From the IMG/VR virus record IMGVR_UViG_3300017917_002441, positions 85,074 to 149,073 of that record: DNA of 64,000 bases; one strand, 5' to 3'. Of this stretch, positions 1 through 7,574 are shown piece after piece; position 1 is the first letter of the stretch, and every line of letters starts with the position of its first letter. The position numbers and the translations under genes were made by a program. This stretch comes from a virus. The notes beneath the pieces were generated by a model. It did no database searches. It saw only the letters and a list, made by a program, of their open reading frames with translations, and had not been told where the DNA came from.

Positions 1-1836
1 GCTGAATATGCCAAAATTGTTCGAGATCTATACCAGAAGGGAGCAGGCCTTGTGGTACTTAATGTACTCATGCCAGAGCCAGACCGCACAGGTGGCGACA
101 GTGCGTTGGGTCAAACTCTAAAGGAATTCCCAGTAGTGCTGGGCAGTGCGCCTGCAAACAACACCAAAAACACTCCACGAGTACCTGGCTCAGCAGTGCT
201 GAATCCCGAGTACCTAGATCAAATCATACAATATCCGGGGTTAATAGCCAACGTTCCGCAATTGGAACGCAATGCCGCTGGTGTTGGCGTCACAGGCACA
301 CTGCCCGAAGTCGACGGTGTTAATCGTCGCATGCCTTTGATTGTTGCAGTAGATGGCAAACTATATCCAGCTCTAAGCTTAGAAACTTTGCGTGTGGCAG
401 CCAACGATTCAACCTTTCAAGTCAAGCTGTTTGAAGGCGGTGTTGAAAAAATGCGCATTCCACAGTTTGGTGTCATTGCAACGGATAGCCTAGGGCGTGT
501 GTGGATTGACTGGAGTCAACAAAGTCAAAGCTACAGTCTAACCAATATACCAAACAATTTAAACGGAGCTATTGTAATAGTAGGCCCTACGGCCGCTGGA
601 ATAGGTAACCCGTTGCCAACTGCTCGTGGTGCTGTGTGGCCGCACGAAGTGCAAGCCGCAGTGATAGGCACCATGGTCAACGGCGTTGTTATACAACGTC
701 CTGACTACGCAGACGGTGTAGAAATCATAGCCCTGGCAGTGGCTAGTATATTACTGCTGTTTTTAACAAGGTGGACTTATGCGGGATTGGCTAGTGTTAT
801 TGTGTTGGTTTGTGGCTCCGTGGCTGGTAGTTGGTGGGCTTTTACTAATCATTTATGGTTATATGACGCTACTGCCTTTGCAGTTGGCACAGTCCTGGTC
901 GCTTTGCATGCCTACGGAGTCAAATTTGTTTCAGAGTTCTTACAGAAACAACAAATAAAGAAACAGTTTGGCACATATCTCTCGCCCGCCATGGTTGAGA
1001 AGTTGCAGAAGAATCCTGAGCTATTAACTTTGGGTGGCGAGTCAAGAGAGTTAAGTATCATGTTCACTGATGTGCGCGGGTTTACTTCGATATCTGAACA
1101 CTATGGTCGAGACGTACAAGGTCTTACTAAAATTATGAACCGGTACATGACTGCAATGACTGCCAAGATCATAGAAAACAACGGAACGTTAGACAAATAC
1201 ATTGGCGATGCACAAATGGCATTTTGGAACGCACCGCTAGACGATGCAGATCACGCAAAAAACGCAGTTCGAACAGCATTAGAAATGATGAGGAGCCTTG
1301 ATGACTTTAATGCAGAAATTACTCAAGAAGGTGTGCCAGCCTTTGGTATGGGTCTTGGAATCAACACCGACACTGTTGTGGTGGGTAATATGGGATCTAG
1401 TCAGCGTTTTGACTATACTTGCCTTGGTGATGGCGTCAATTTGGCTAGCCGATTGGAGGGCCAGAGTAAGCCGTACGGTGTCCGAATTGTACTTGGTCCA
1501 AGGACTGCAGAATTGGTGCAGGAAGAATACTACGTACTAGAACTAGACTGTATTGCTGTTAAAGGCAAAACACAAGGTGTACACATCTATACAGTGCTAG
1601 GGCACAACAATGATGTTGTTGCCGAATCCAATGATAGACAGATGCACGAAGCAATGTTGGCATTGTATCGTCAGAAAAAGTTTGATACAGCTATAAAATT
1701 CTGTCAGGACTTGCGCGGAAGATTCAACGGTGAAATGGATTACTACTACACTGCTTGGATTGAACGTTGTGAAGAAATGAAAAACACCCCTTTGCCCACA
1801 GACTGGGACGGGGTGTATCGTGCTACCAGCAAATAA
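1..1836 (+). CDS. CHASE2-domain class III adenylate cyclase, 5' end outside window
   Basis: The frame is open from base 1, so the true start lies upstream; 611 residues are visible. The first ~220 residues look like the later part of a CHASE2 extracytoplasmic sensor domain. Three hydrophobic segments follow at about residues 241-257, 261-280 and 290-306, then a class III cyclase domain from about 345. Metal-binding aspartates are in FTDVRGFTS (D357) and KYIGDAQMAF (D403). The Lys of KYIGD and the Asp of FDYTCLGD favour ATP as substrate, and NLASRLE carries the catalytic Asn/Arg. The family makes cAMP at the inner membrane in response to a periplasmic signal. All key residues are present, so it is probably active. 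It converges with the minus-strand gene ending at 1839. A membrane cyclase is an unusual phage cargo. Confidence 0.9.
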   Translation, partial: AEYAKIVRDLYQKGAGLVVLNVLMPEPDRTGGDSALGQTLKEFPVVLGSAPANNTKNTPRVPGSAVLNPEYLDQIIQYPGLIANVPQLERNAAGVGVTGTLPEVDGVNRRMPLIVAVDGKLYPALSLETLRVAANDSTFQVKLFEGGVEKMRIPQFGVIATDSLGRVWIDWSQQSQSYSLTNIPNNLNGAIVIVGPTAAGIGNPLPTARGAVWPHEVQAAVIGTMVNGVVIQRPDYADGVEIIALAVASILLLFLTRWTYAGLASVIVLVCGSVAGSWWAFTNHLWLYDATAFAVGTVLVALHAYGVKFVSEFLQKQQIKKQFGTYLSPAMVEKLQKNPELLTLGGESRELSIMFTDVRGFTSISEHYGRDVQGLTKIMNRYMTAMTAKIIENNGTLDKYIGDAQMAFWNAPLDDADHAKNAVRTALEMMRSLDDFNAEITQEGVPAFGMGLGINTDTVVVGNMGSSQRFDYTCLGDGVNLASRLEGQSKPYGVRIVLGPRTAELVQEEYYVLELDCIAVKGKTQGVHIYTVLGHNNDVVAESNDRQMHEAMLALYRQKKFDTAIKFCQDLRGRFNGEMDYYYTAWIERCEEMKNTPLPTDWDGVYRATSK

Positions 1837-1838
1837 AT

Positions 1839-2132
1839 TTACTGAGCCTTGTCAACAGATTTGTTGATTTTCTTGTCAGCTTCCATGCGTTCGCGTTCAA
1901 TTTTATCGCCACGCAAATGCAAAGTCACAGTGACCTTTTGATTGAGTCTGATCAAATCGTTATCCAACATACGAATACGATCGATCAAGGCAATTAATGT
2001 GGTGTTGGCTTCGCTCAACACTGGCTTGATTTCTGTTGTTGCCCACTTCCATACATAAAATATCAAGTAGCCCATGCCCCCGGCAGCTACTATAGGAAAT
2101 CCATATTTGTTAACTAATTCTACAATGTCCAT
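1839..2132 (-). CDS. Small membrane protein with N-terminal TM and charged helical tail
   Basis: 97 aa. A short N-terminal segment is followed by one hydrophobic helix (about residues 11-30, GFPIVAAGGMGYLIFYVW) and a charged, probably helical cytoplasmic tail. The architecture and the GFPI motif at the start of the helix match the 92-aa protein at 2621-2899, so the two are likely paralogues. It is the last gene of a compact minus-strand run from 2899 to 1839. Function unknown; a holin-like or membrane-anchor role is possible but not shown. Confidence 0.75.
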   Translation of the reverse strand: MDIVELVNKYGFPIVAAGGMGYLIFYVWKWATTEIKPVLSEANTTLIALIDRIRMLDNDLIRLNQKVTVTLHLRGDKIERERMEADKKINKSVDKAQ

Positions 2133-2135
2133 ACT

Positions 2136-2285
2136 TTACCCCAATAAAATTCCAACAACAACACCGATTGCAAACGCAACACTGGCAACATAAAACAAAT
2201 CTCGGTCATGCCATAGAGGTTGATTTTTTAAATATATTTTGGTATGTTCAGGTAGACTGTTGTACCATTGGCTCCATTTGTCCAT
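2136..2285 (-). CDS. 49-aa small membrane protein
   Basis: ATG at 2285, stop at 2136. The product starts MDKWSQWYNSLPEH and ends in one hydrophobic stretch (FYVASVAFAIGVVVGILLG) that reaches the C-terminus. It lies between 2248-2430 (38-nt overlap) and 1839-2132 (3-nt gap) in the same minus-strand run, which supports it as a real gene. No family recognised; likely an inner-membrane peptide. Confidence 0.6.
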   Translation of the reverse strand: MDKWSQWYNSLPEHTKIYLKNQPLWHDRDLFYVASVAFAIGVVVGILLG

Positions 2286-2430
2286 GTTGTAATCCTTGTT
2301 GTACTAATGCATTTAATTGGTCGGCGCATCGTCTAATATCTTGCGACAGTTCTCCGTTACCAATGTCCTTTTCAACATCTCTTGCTACGTCATGCAGTTT
2401 AATTACGTCATCTACTAGTCTAAGAATCAT
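2248..2430 (-). CDS. 60-aa helical protein, unknown function
   Basis: Starts MILRLVDDVIKLHD. I chose the ATG at 2430 because it has a good ribosome binding site (GAGAGG a few bases upstream) and begins just after the stop of the 59-aa gene at 2441. An in-frame ATG at 2475 would overlap that gene and has no Shine-Dalgarno. The product is soluble, acidic and mostly helical, with no recognised domain. Confidence 0.6.
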   Translation of the reverse strand: MILRLVDDVIKLHDVARDVEKDIGNGELSQDIRRCADQLNALVQQGLQHGQMEPMVQQST

Positions 2431-2440
2431 GTGATGCCTC

Positions 2441-2620
2441 TCAATCAATTTTGTTAACAAACTTTTCAAACGCATCTAGCCGACGCAGCCAACGCTGGCC
2501 GTCAATCTCAACCAGCTGAAAAACGTCACCGGGATTCCAAGTTAGTTTTGCAACATTGATCTCTTCGTCAAGTTTGATACCGTTGGGATACAAGTCCCAG
2601 TCATAATCAACGTACTTCAT
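2441..2620 (-). CDS. 59-aa protein, unknown function
   Basis: ATG at 2620 abuts the TAA of the upstream gene (TAAATG), which indicates translational coupling. The product starts MKYVDYDWDLYPNG and is rich in aromatic and acidic residues. From memory, short proteins of this kind with a YDWDLYP start occur in T4-like phages of aquatic bacteria; function unknown. Confidence 0.7.
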   Translation of the reverse strand: MKYVDYDWDLYPNGIKLDEEINVAKLTWNPGDVFQLVEIDGQRWLRRLDAFEKFVNKID

Positions 2621-2899
2621 TTAGTCCCTTCTAGCATCACTTTGTTCTGCTCGAGCAATACGATCTAAGTCAGGTTCTAGCCCTAGAGCATGCGATACTT
2701 TGGTGTCAATACGTACAACGTCGTGATTCATGGCAGCCACACGTTTGTCTAATGCGCCAATAATACCGGCCATGCCTTTAACGCTGGAGGTAACTCCAGC
2801 AAGAATAAATTTCAGTGTTAGAAATACAAAATAGCCGGCTGCAATAGCGGCTGCGATTGGAAAACCTAGTTCTGCAACTAGCTTGAAAAACTCACCCAT
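2621..2899 (-). CDS. Small membrane protein, paralogue of the 97-aa protein
   Basis: 92 aa. A short N-terminus (MGEFFKLVAELGFPIAAAI) runs into one transmembrane helix at about residues 12-33, then a polar, charged tail. It shares GFPI plus helix plus charged-tail layout with 1839-2132. First gene of a tight five-gene minus-strand run. ATG at 2899 is preceded on the minus strand by AAGGAG (about 8 nt). Possibly a lysis-related or scaffold membrane protein; this is inference. Confidence 0.75.
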   Translation of the reverse strand: MGEFFKLVAELGFPIAAAIAAGYFVFLTLKFILAGVTSSVKGMAGIIGALDKRVAAMNHDVVRIDTKVSHALGLEPDLDRIARAEQSDARRD

Positions 2900-2944
2900 G
2901 TTGGCTCCTTGAAGGATATAATTTTATTATGCAATTATTTATTA

Positions 2945-4036
2945 TTACCGCTGTATAATAGTGATCACTGTGGTTCCGCCGCGATTAATCTGCTGTGTTA
3001 ATGGTGTACCGTCTTGCACAATGTTTAGCATAACATCAGCTTCAAGATCCACAGTTACTTGTGCAGTGTGTGTGGTTTGTTTGCGTAGCACTAGTTTGGT
3101 GTCGTCTTCGTTTTTTCCGTAAGTTAGCCCACTGGCAGCTGAGTACCCTGGCAACATTGTTTGTTCAGCTAATATAGCTTCTTGACTAGCAGACAACGTT
3201 TGGTTGGCCACGTCCAGCATGTTTGTTAAAAAATTAACGTCCAAGTAGTTGATATCTAGTTCAACAAATTTTCGAAGTTGGTCTTGGTCCAGTTCGTCAT
3301 ATTTTAAAAAATCTTGATTTAAAAAATTTACATCTAATACAGTGCGTTGATCTGTGTTGTTGTCTTTTTCCGTGCTTTGCTTAATCTCAGGTGGCGGGCT
3401 AACAATCAATAAGTTGTTGATGTTAGCAGGGTCTACAGTTACTACCACAGGAGCGGTTGGCGGAGTTGACAAGCTGGCAACCAAAGTAGCTTGAAAAGGT
3501 TGGTCTAGTAATACAACCCCGGCATCATTGCTGACCATAATAGCCCCAGTGACACAGGCTCGTGAATCACAGCTGGGCAATAGCATAACCAGGCTACGGC
3601 CCAGTTCGTCTACAGTCATTGAAAAATCTGTACCACGCACTGCCACTGTAGCAGTGGGGGTCTGTACGTTGACATTTTGCGGTGAGTTTTTTGCTATCTG
3701 CCCTGATGCGTATCTAGCAGTGCCTTGTACCATTTTCATGGCCAATTTGCCAGATCCTTTTTTTGGATCATACACAAAGTCGTCTATCACCAACTTTGAT
3801 TGTTCGGTAATTTTAACAGTGGTATTGTCGTCAAATGTGAGTTGAGCTTTTGCTCGAGCAGTTACCACAGTGTCGTTCATCTCCACGGCGGAATTTACAT
3901 TACTCGATACAGACTTTTTGTTGCGTATGATTTCAGTAGGGCCAGTTTGTTCTGTTACCCGGCCCACTGCCGCCCAATTAGTCTGACTGAATAATGCTAA
4001 TATTATTGAGATTGCCAGTGCTGTTGACCGTGACAC
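2945..4036 (-). CDS. Secreted FecR-domain protein of the curli-like operon
   Basis: 363 aa with GTG start and a Sec signal peptide (residues ~1-22, ending TNWAA). Residues ~40-145 match the FecR domain, with VVTARAKAQLTFDDNTTV, then KLVIDDFVYDP, then TATVAVRGTDFSM. FecR domains in secreted proteins are thought to be beta-rich binding modules. The C-terminal half has short repeats of the type LDVNFLN / LDINYLDVNFL. The first 59 nt overlap the end of the curlin-like gene. An internal start would lose the signal peptide, so translational coupling across the overlap is likely. It may be a surface partner or cargo of the CsgG-type pore. Confidence 0.85.
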   Translation of the reverse strand: MSRSTALAISIILALFSQTNWAAVGRVTEQTGPTEIIRNKKSVSSNVNSAVEMNDTVVTARAKAQLTFDDNTTVKITEQSKLVIDDFVYDPKKGSGKLAMKMVQGTARYASGQIAKNSPQNVNVQTPTATVAVRGTDFSMTVDELGRSLVMLLPSCDSRACVTGAIMVSNDAGVVLLDQPFQATLVASLSTPPTAPVVVTVDPANINNLLIVSPPPEIKQSTEKDNNTDQRTVLDVNFLNQDFLKYDELDQDQLRKFVELDINYLDVNFLTNMLDVANQTLSASQEAILAEQTMLPGYSAASGLTYGKNEDDTKLVLRKQTTHTAQVTVDLEADVMLNIVQDGTPLTQQINRGGTTVITIIQR

Positions 4037-4601
4037 TCTTGTTTAACATTCCACTTTGTGTTACTGCTACAGTGTTGGTATTGCCAGTCACTGTGATATC
4101 TGCTGAAGTTGTGCCAGTAGCAGTGCTGGTATGAGTCACAGTGTTAGTGTCCCCCGCAACAGTGATGTTACTGGTGTGATTTGCGCCAGCACCTAGAGTC
4201 TGTGTTATGGTGTTGTTGTCACCGTTCACAGTTTGTGTGATAGTACTACCGCCGCAGGTTGATGACACTGTGCTACCACATGTGATTTCCTGAGTGTTGG
4301 TACTGCCAATGGTTGCAACAGCCACAGTTGTAGCCGCACCGTTTACCACCATGTTCAACACATTGTTGCTACCAATTTGATCTATAGTAACAGTGTTTGC
4401 ACCTGACCCAATGTATGCTGGATTCAAACTTGATCCAACTCGATTATCACTACCGTCTTGGGTAATGGTAATAGTACTGCCGCTGCCAATTTGTTCAACA
4501 TAAACTTCGTTGGCATGCCCCGGCATTATCATCGCAGACAATGCTAGAATTGCAAGTATTTTTTTCGACAACTTGCCAGCGCCTGTTCTTCCTTTTTTCA
4601 T
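3978..4601 (-). CDS. Curlin-like amyloid subunit (CsgA/CsgB-type repeats)
   Basis: 207 aa. A signal peptide (to about residue 31, MIMPGHA) is followed by tandem repeats spaced about 22-30 residues, with the curlin pattern I-x-Q-x-G-x2-N: VEQIGSGSTI, ITQDGSDNRV, IDQIGSNNVL, ITQTVNGDNNTI, VTQSGMLNK, ending NNISIIQSD. Curlin repeats stack as a beta-solenoid that assembles into extracellular amyloid. Two Cys lie in the middle (ITCGSTVSSTCGGS), unusual for curlins. The gene lies 2 nt downstream of csgG in the same operon as csgF. Whether it forms fibres on the host or sits on the virion cannot be read from the sequence. Confidence 0.85.
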   Translation of the reverse strand: MKKGRTGAGKLSKKILAILALSAMIMPGHANEVYVEQIGSGSTITITQDGSDNRVGSSLNPAYIGSGANTVTIDQIGSNNVLNMVVNGAATTVAVATIGSTNTQEITCGSTVSSTCGGSTITQTVNGDNNTITQTLGAGANHTSNITVAGDTNTVTHTSTATGTTSADITVTGNTNTVAVTQSGMLNKSVTVNSTGNLNNISIIQSD

Positions 4602-4603
4602 TT

Positions 4604-5383
4604 TTATTGTTTTCCTCGGAATCTCCAGAGCCCTCTTTTCTCACCCTCAACAATCATTTCGTAAACACCTTGTTCAATGGCTACACGAACTGCATAGTTT
4701 GTGGGTTCATTCAATGCGGCACCGCTTTCTAACTCAACACTGTTGGTGCTTTGATCAACAAAGCGCAACACGCCGACATTGTGTGCAGTGCTATAGATAG
4801 TCTTGGAAACAGCGTTGGTCAGTAAAACTTCGCCCGAGTTAACGCTGATTAATCTTAAACTGATTACAACTTCATCAACTCGATACTGTTGGCTCCCACC
4901 GATTCCCAAAAATCTAGCACCATTACCACCGGATCGTATATTGCTATCGTATCCAATAATGCCTCCTTCTATCATGATACCAGCCACTGTGAGTGGCTTC
5001 AAGGGCTTGGCATCTTTGCCCTCGTAAACTTCACGCTGGTTGCGTATAAGTTGACGTTCTTTGACCAAGTTGTCTAATCCCACACGTTCAACAACTCGAA
5101 ACCAATTTTTACTATCTTGTAAACTCTTTATTAGATACACTTCGGCGCCCTGAGTAACTGCTTTACTAAACAGTGCCAGTTTATCATTGGGTTTCATTTG
5201 TCCGGTTTTGTCTGCAAACCCATACACAGCTATGGTCATGGGAGGACCGTCTAGTGCAGGCAAATTGTTCAGCAAGTTCTCACGTGGTTGCAAGGCCACC
5301 GGTTCTTCTCGAGCCAATTCCATGTGTATATTGGCACAGCCACTCAGCGTTAACAAAACAATAATAGCGATTAGGTACTTCAT
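4604..5383 (-). CDS. csgG: CsgG-family outer-membrane secretion pore lipoprotein
   Basis: 259 aa, close to bacterial CsgG length. It has a lipoprotein signal peptide with lipobox LSGC (Cys at residue ~16). CsgG hallmarks are visible: MTIAVYGFADKTGQMKP near residue 50, FRVVERVGLDNLVKERQLIR near 95-115, VAGIMIEGGIIGYDSNIRSG near 133-153 and VVISLRLISVNSGEVL near 172-187. CsgG forms the nonameric outer-membrane channel of the curli (type VIII) system. Its ATG overlaps the csgF stop (TAATG), so the pair is coupled. All regions of the family seem present. Confidence 0.95.
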   Translation of the reverse strand: MKYLIAIIVLLTLSGCANIHMELAREEPVALQPRENLLNNLPALDGPPMTIAVYGFADKTGQMKPNDKLALFSKAVTQGAEVYLIKSLQDSKNWFRVVERVGLDNLVKERQLIRNQREVYEGKDAKPLKPLTVAGIMIEGGIIGYDSNIRSGGNGARFLGIGGSQQYRVDEVVISLRLISVNSGEVLLTNAVSKTIYSTAHNVGVLRFVDQSTNSVELESGAALNEPTNYAVRVAIEQGVYEMIVEGEKRGLWRFRGKQ

Positions 5384-5829
5384 TAGAATGCAAAGCTCGC
5401 TATTGGAACAGTAATGTCAGTTCTATTACCGTTGGACTCTATTATGGTTAGAGTAACATCTGCGCCAGTCTTGACCCAACTTATATTTGTTCCTTGAAAG
5501 TCTAAGTTGCCAGATGTGGCACCGCCATCGGCAAACATTGCGTCTGCCAGTTGTTTGGATAATTGTGCGTAGATACGTGATTCAACGTTGACTAAGAACT
5601 TGGCCAAGTTAGTATTCTTGGCATCACGTTCGGCCTTGTCGGCCAAGGCCTTGGCTTCGTCTCGGAGTTTTTGTTTGCGTTGGTTTTCCAACTGCTCGAT
5701 TGTCAGGACGTGGCTACTATACCCTTGTCCTGAGAAGGCTGGCGAGTTGAACTGATGCACCAGTTCGGTGGCGTGGCTCCGGCCGATAATTACTACTGCC
5801 AGGGCGCCTGCGATTATAATTTTATTCAT
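5383..5829 (-). CDS. csgF: CsgF-like curli assembly protein
   Basis: 148 aa. A signal peptide (to about residue 21) is followed by the CsgF mature N-terminus ELVHQFNSPAFSGQGYSS. In E. coli CsgF this conserved segment inserts into the CsgG channel and forms a second constriction. A charged helix (QRKQKLRDEAKALADKAERD) and a short beta domain end in VPIASFAF. It is first in the csgF-csgG-curlin-fecR order on the minus strand. CsgE and CsgD are not seen nearby. Upstream lies a strong hairpin at 5834-5862. Confidence 0.93.
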   Translation of the reverse strand: MNKIIIAGALAVVIIGRSHATELVHQFNSPAFSGQGYSSHVLTIEQLENQRKQKLRDEAKALADKAERDAKNTNLAKFLVNVESRIYAQLSKQLADAMFADGGATSGNLDFQGTNISWVKTGADVTLTIIESNGNRTDITVPIASFAF

Positions 5830-5833
5830 GACA

Positions 5834-5862
5834 ATCCCCGTGCTTAGTATTTACACGGGGAT
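5834..5862. terminator. GC-rich hairpin between 5911-6165 and csgF
   Basis: ATCCCCGTG (5834-5842) pairs with CACGGGGAT (5854-5862) across an 11-nt loop. It lies in the intergenic region upstream of csgF on the minus strand. No clear T-run follows on the minus strand, so it may be a weak terminator, an RNA processing or stability hairpin, or a regulatory leader element rather than an efficient intrinsic terminator. A separate 14-nt palindrome, TTGTTCTAGAACAA, lies at 5890-5903. Confidence 0.5.
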
Positions 5863-5910
5863 GGTCAATTTAAATGTAGCTAGATTTTCTTGTTCTAGAA
5901 CAAAAAGTTT

Positions 5911-6165
5911 TTACTTTTTTGGTTTTGTGGTCTTGTTAGCTCCAGAGCTAACAGTCTTTTTTGGTTGTGGCTTTCGTGTTGGCTTGTTGCCTGTGGCCAC
6001 AGGATCAACTGGCTTCTTGGCTGGTTGCTTGCGACTGTTCACAACAGGCTTTACAGGATTGACCACTGGCGTTTCTGCCACCGGCGGCACTGGTGCTTCG
6101 ATCTTGTAAGGCGCCGCTGGTTCGGCCTGTTTGATACCAAAAAGGTTTGTGATGAATTTTAACAT
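5911..6165 (-). CDS. 84-aa Pro/Lys-rich basic protein
   Basis: The product begins MLKFITNLFGIKQAEP and is then low-complexity, dominated by Pro, Lys, Val and Ala (PVPPVAETPVVNPVKPVV, ending KTTKPKK). ATG at 6165 is preceded on the minus strand by AAGGAG. It is upstream of csgF and transcribed in the same direction. The basic, disordered sequence might bind nucleic acid or a membrane; function unknown. Confidence 0.65.
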   Translation of the reverse strand: MLKFITNLFGIKQAEPAAPYKIEAPVPPVAETPVVNPVKPVVNSRKQPAKKPVDPVATGNKPTRKPQPKKTVSSGANKTTKPKK

Positions 6166-6310
6166 GAGTTATCTCCTTAGGAAATTATTTAACCATAATT
6201 TTGGTTTTGGCAGAATTTGTTTATGTGCGGCCGCAACATTTTTAGCTAAATATATCAGTAGAAACCATGAGTCGCTACACACATTATAAATTACTCACAA
6301 GGAAATCATC

Positions 6311-6439
6311 ATGAAATTTATCAATAACATAACCTCAGCATTTGCATCTATGTTAGAAAGCTTACATACAGCTAGACAAGCAACAGCGTTGACCAGACTA
6401 GGCAAGTGGCAACAAGCCCAAGCACTGTACAAAAACTAA
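6311..6439 (+). CDS. 42-aa small protein
   Basis: MKFINNITSAFASML start, ending GKWQQAQALYKN. The ATG follows ACAAGGAAATCATC, a good ribosome binding site, and the stop is 3 nt before the next ATG. It opens the plus-strand run 6311-8281, divergent from 5911-6165. Amphipathic and helical; function unknown. Confidence 0.6.
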   Translation: MKFINNITSAFASMLESLHTARQATALTRLGKWQQAQALYKN

Positions 6440-6442
6440 AAA

Positions 6443-6988
6443 ATGATAGCAACGACATTTCTCCACCAAGATGACTACCACTTGTACGGCTCGTGGTTAA
6501 AACAGCAAGATATAGAAACATTGCAACTATATTTTGGAGTCACAGTTACCACAGGATACATTGATCGGTTAATGGAACGTATTACTCGAGATCCTGAAAA
6601 ACACCGATTTTTAGTGGCATTTAATCACGATAGATGGCTTGGAGTGGTACATATAGCTGATACACCTGATTTAGGGGCAGAGTTTGGATTCATTGTAAGC
6701 AAGAGCTTTCGTGGCCAAGGGATTGGGGATCGTCTAATGGACGAAGCTACTACTTGGTGCAGAAATCGCAGATATCAACGATTGTATTTGCACTGTTTGA
6801 GTTGGAATGAACCCATTAAAAAATTGTGTCGCAAGCACGGTTTAGAAATACATCGTAACAATGGAGATTCAGAAGTTGAAGTTGATTTACCGCCCCCTAG
6901 TTTTTTTAGTATTGGCAAAGAAATTTCTTCAGTTCAACGCAACTTGTTTACTATGATGTTAGATCGCACATTGAACCCAACGCAATAA
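6443..6988 (+). CDS. GNAT-family N-acetyltransferase
   Basis: 181 aa. Acetyl-CoA binding motif A is clear at about residues 83-100 (GFIVSKSFRGQGIGDRLM), preceded by the beta-strand LGVVHIADT and followed by the motif B region (LYLHCLSWNEPIKKLCRKHGLE). GNATs move acetyl from acetyl-CoA to an amine or protein N-terminus; the substrate is unknown. It sits directly upstream of the alpha/beta hydrolase gene with a 1-nt gap, so they are probably co-expressed. Confidence 0.85.
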   Translation: MIATTFLHQDDYHLYGSWLKQQDIETLQLYFGVTVTTGYIDRLMERITRDPEKHRFLVAFNHDRWLGVVHIADTPDLGAEFGFIVSKSFRGQGIGDRLMDEATTWCRNRRYQRLYLHCLSWNEPIKKLCRKHGLEIHRNNGDSEVEVDLPPPSFFSIGKEISSVQRNLFTMMLDRTLNPTQ

Positions 6989-6989
6989 A

Positions 6990-7574
6990 ATGATAGTTTA
7001 CATACACGGCGCCAGTGCTACTGCTGAAAGCTTTACGCATATCAGGCAATATGTCAGGGATACGTTTGAAGAACCTGACATCATGCTTGAATACAAAAGC
7101 GACGACGGCTTTGCCCATAATCTTGCTGAAATGAAAGGCAAGCTTGATGGCGAAGAAAGATTGTTTTTTATCAGTCACAGTCTAGGTGGTATCTATGCTT
7201 TGTATTTGGCCAATCATTATCAAGAAACAACACACGGGGGAGTTAGTTTAAGTACTCCATACGGTGGAAGCAAGGAAGCAGATTTTGCTCGTTATTTCCT
7301 GCCGTTCAATAGACTCATGAAAGACATTGGTTCAACGAGTCATCCAATGCGAGTAGCACGTGAATTACCTGCACCTCCAAATTGGACACAAATTATTTCA
7401 ACTGTGGGACAAAGTCCTTGGATACGTGATGACAATGACGGTGTGGTTACACTGGACAGCATGCGATTCCGCAAAGACTTTGAGCAGATAGAAGTTCCTT
7501 TAAATCATTATGAAGTTGTTATTAGTGATCGAGTGGTTGAGATAATCTTAGATAGGATTAAAAGATCATTATGA
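6990..7574 (+). CDS. Alpha/beta hydrolase, lipase-like
   Basis: 194 aa. It starts with the oxyanion-hole strand MIVYIHGASA. The nucleophile elbow is SHSLGG (Ser about residue 55), and candidate acid and His residues are in DDNDGVV (about 149) and LNHYEV (about 171). The catalytic triad therefore looks complete. No secretion signal, so it acts in the cytoplasm or at the inner membrane face. It overlaps the desaturase gene by 4 nt (ATGA), suggesting an operon that acts on lipids or other acyl esters. Confidence 0.85.
   Translation: MIVYIHGASATAESFTHIRQYVRDTFEEPDIMLEYKSDDGFAHNLAEMKGKLDGEERLFFISHSLGGIYALYLANHYQETTHGGVSLSTPYGGSKEADFARYFLPFNRLMKDIGSTSHPMRVARELPAPPNWTQIISTVGQSPWIRDDNDGVVTLDSMRFRKDFEQIEVPLNHYEVVISDRVVEIILDRIKRSL

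Noticed and set aside
1784-1816. Stem ACACCCC/GGGGTGT with inner CCCA/TGGG at the end of the cyclase gene as a terminator
   Set aside because: It lies inside the coding region and no T-run follows.
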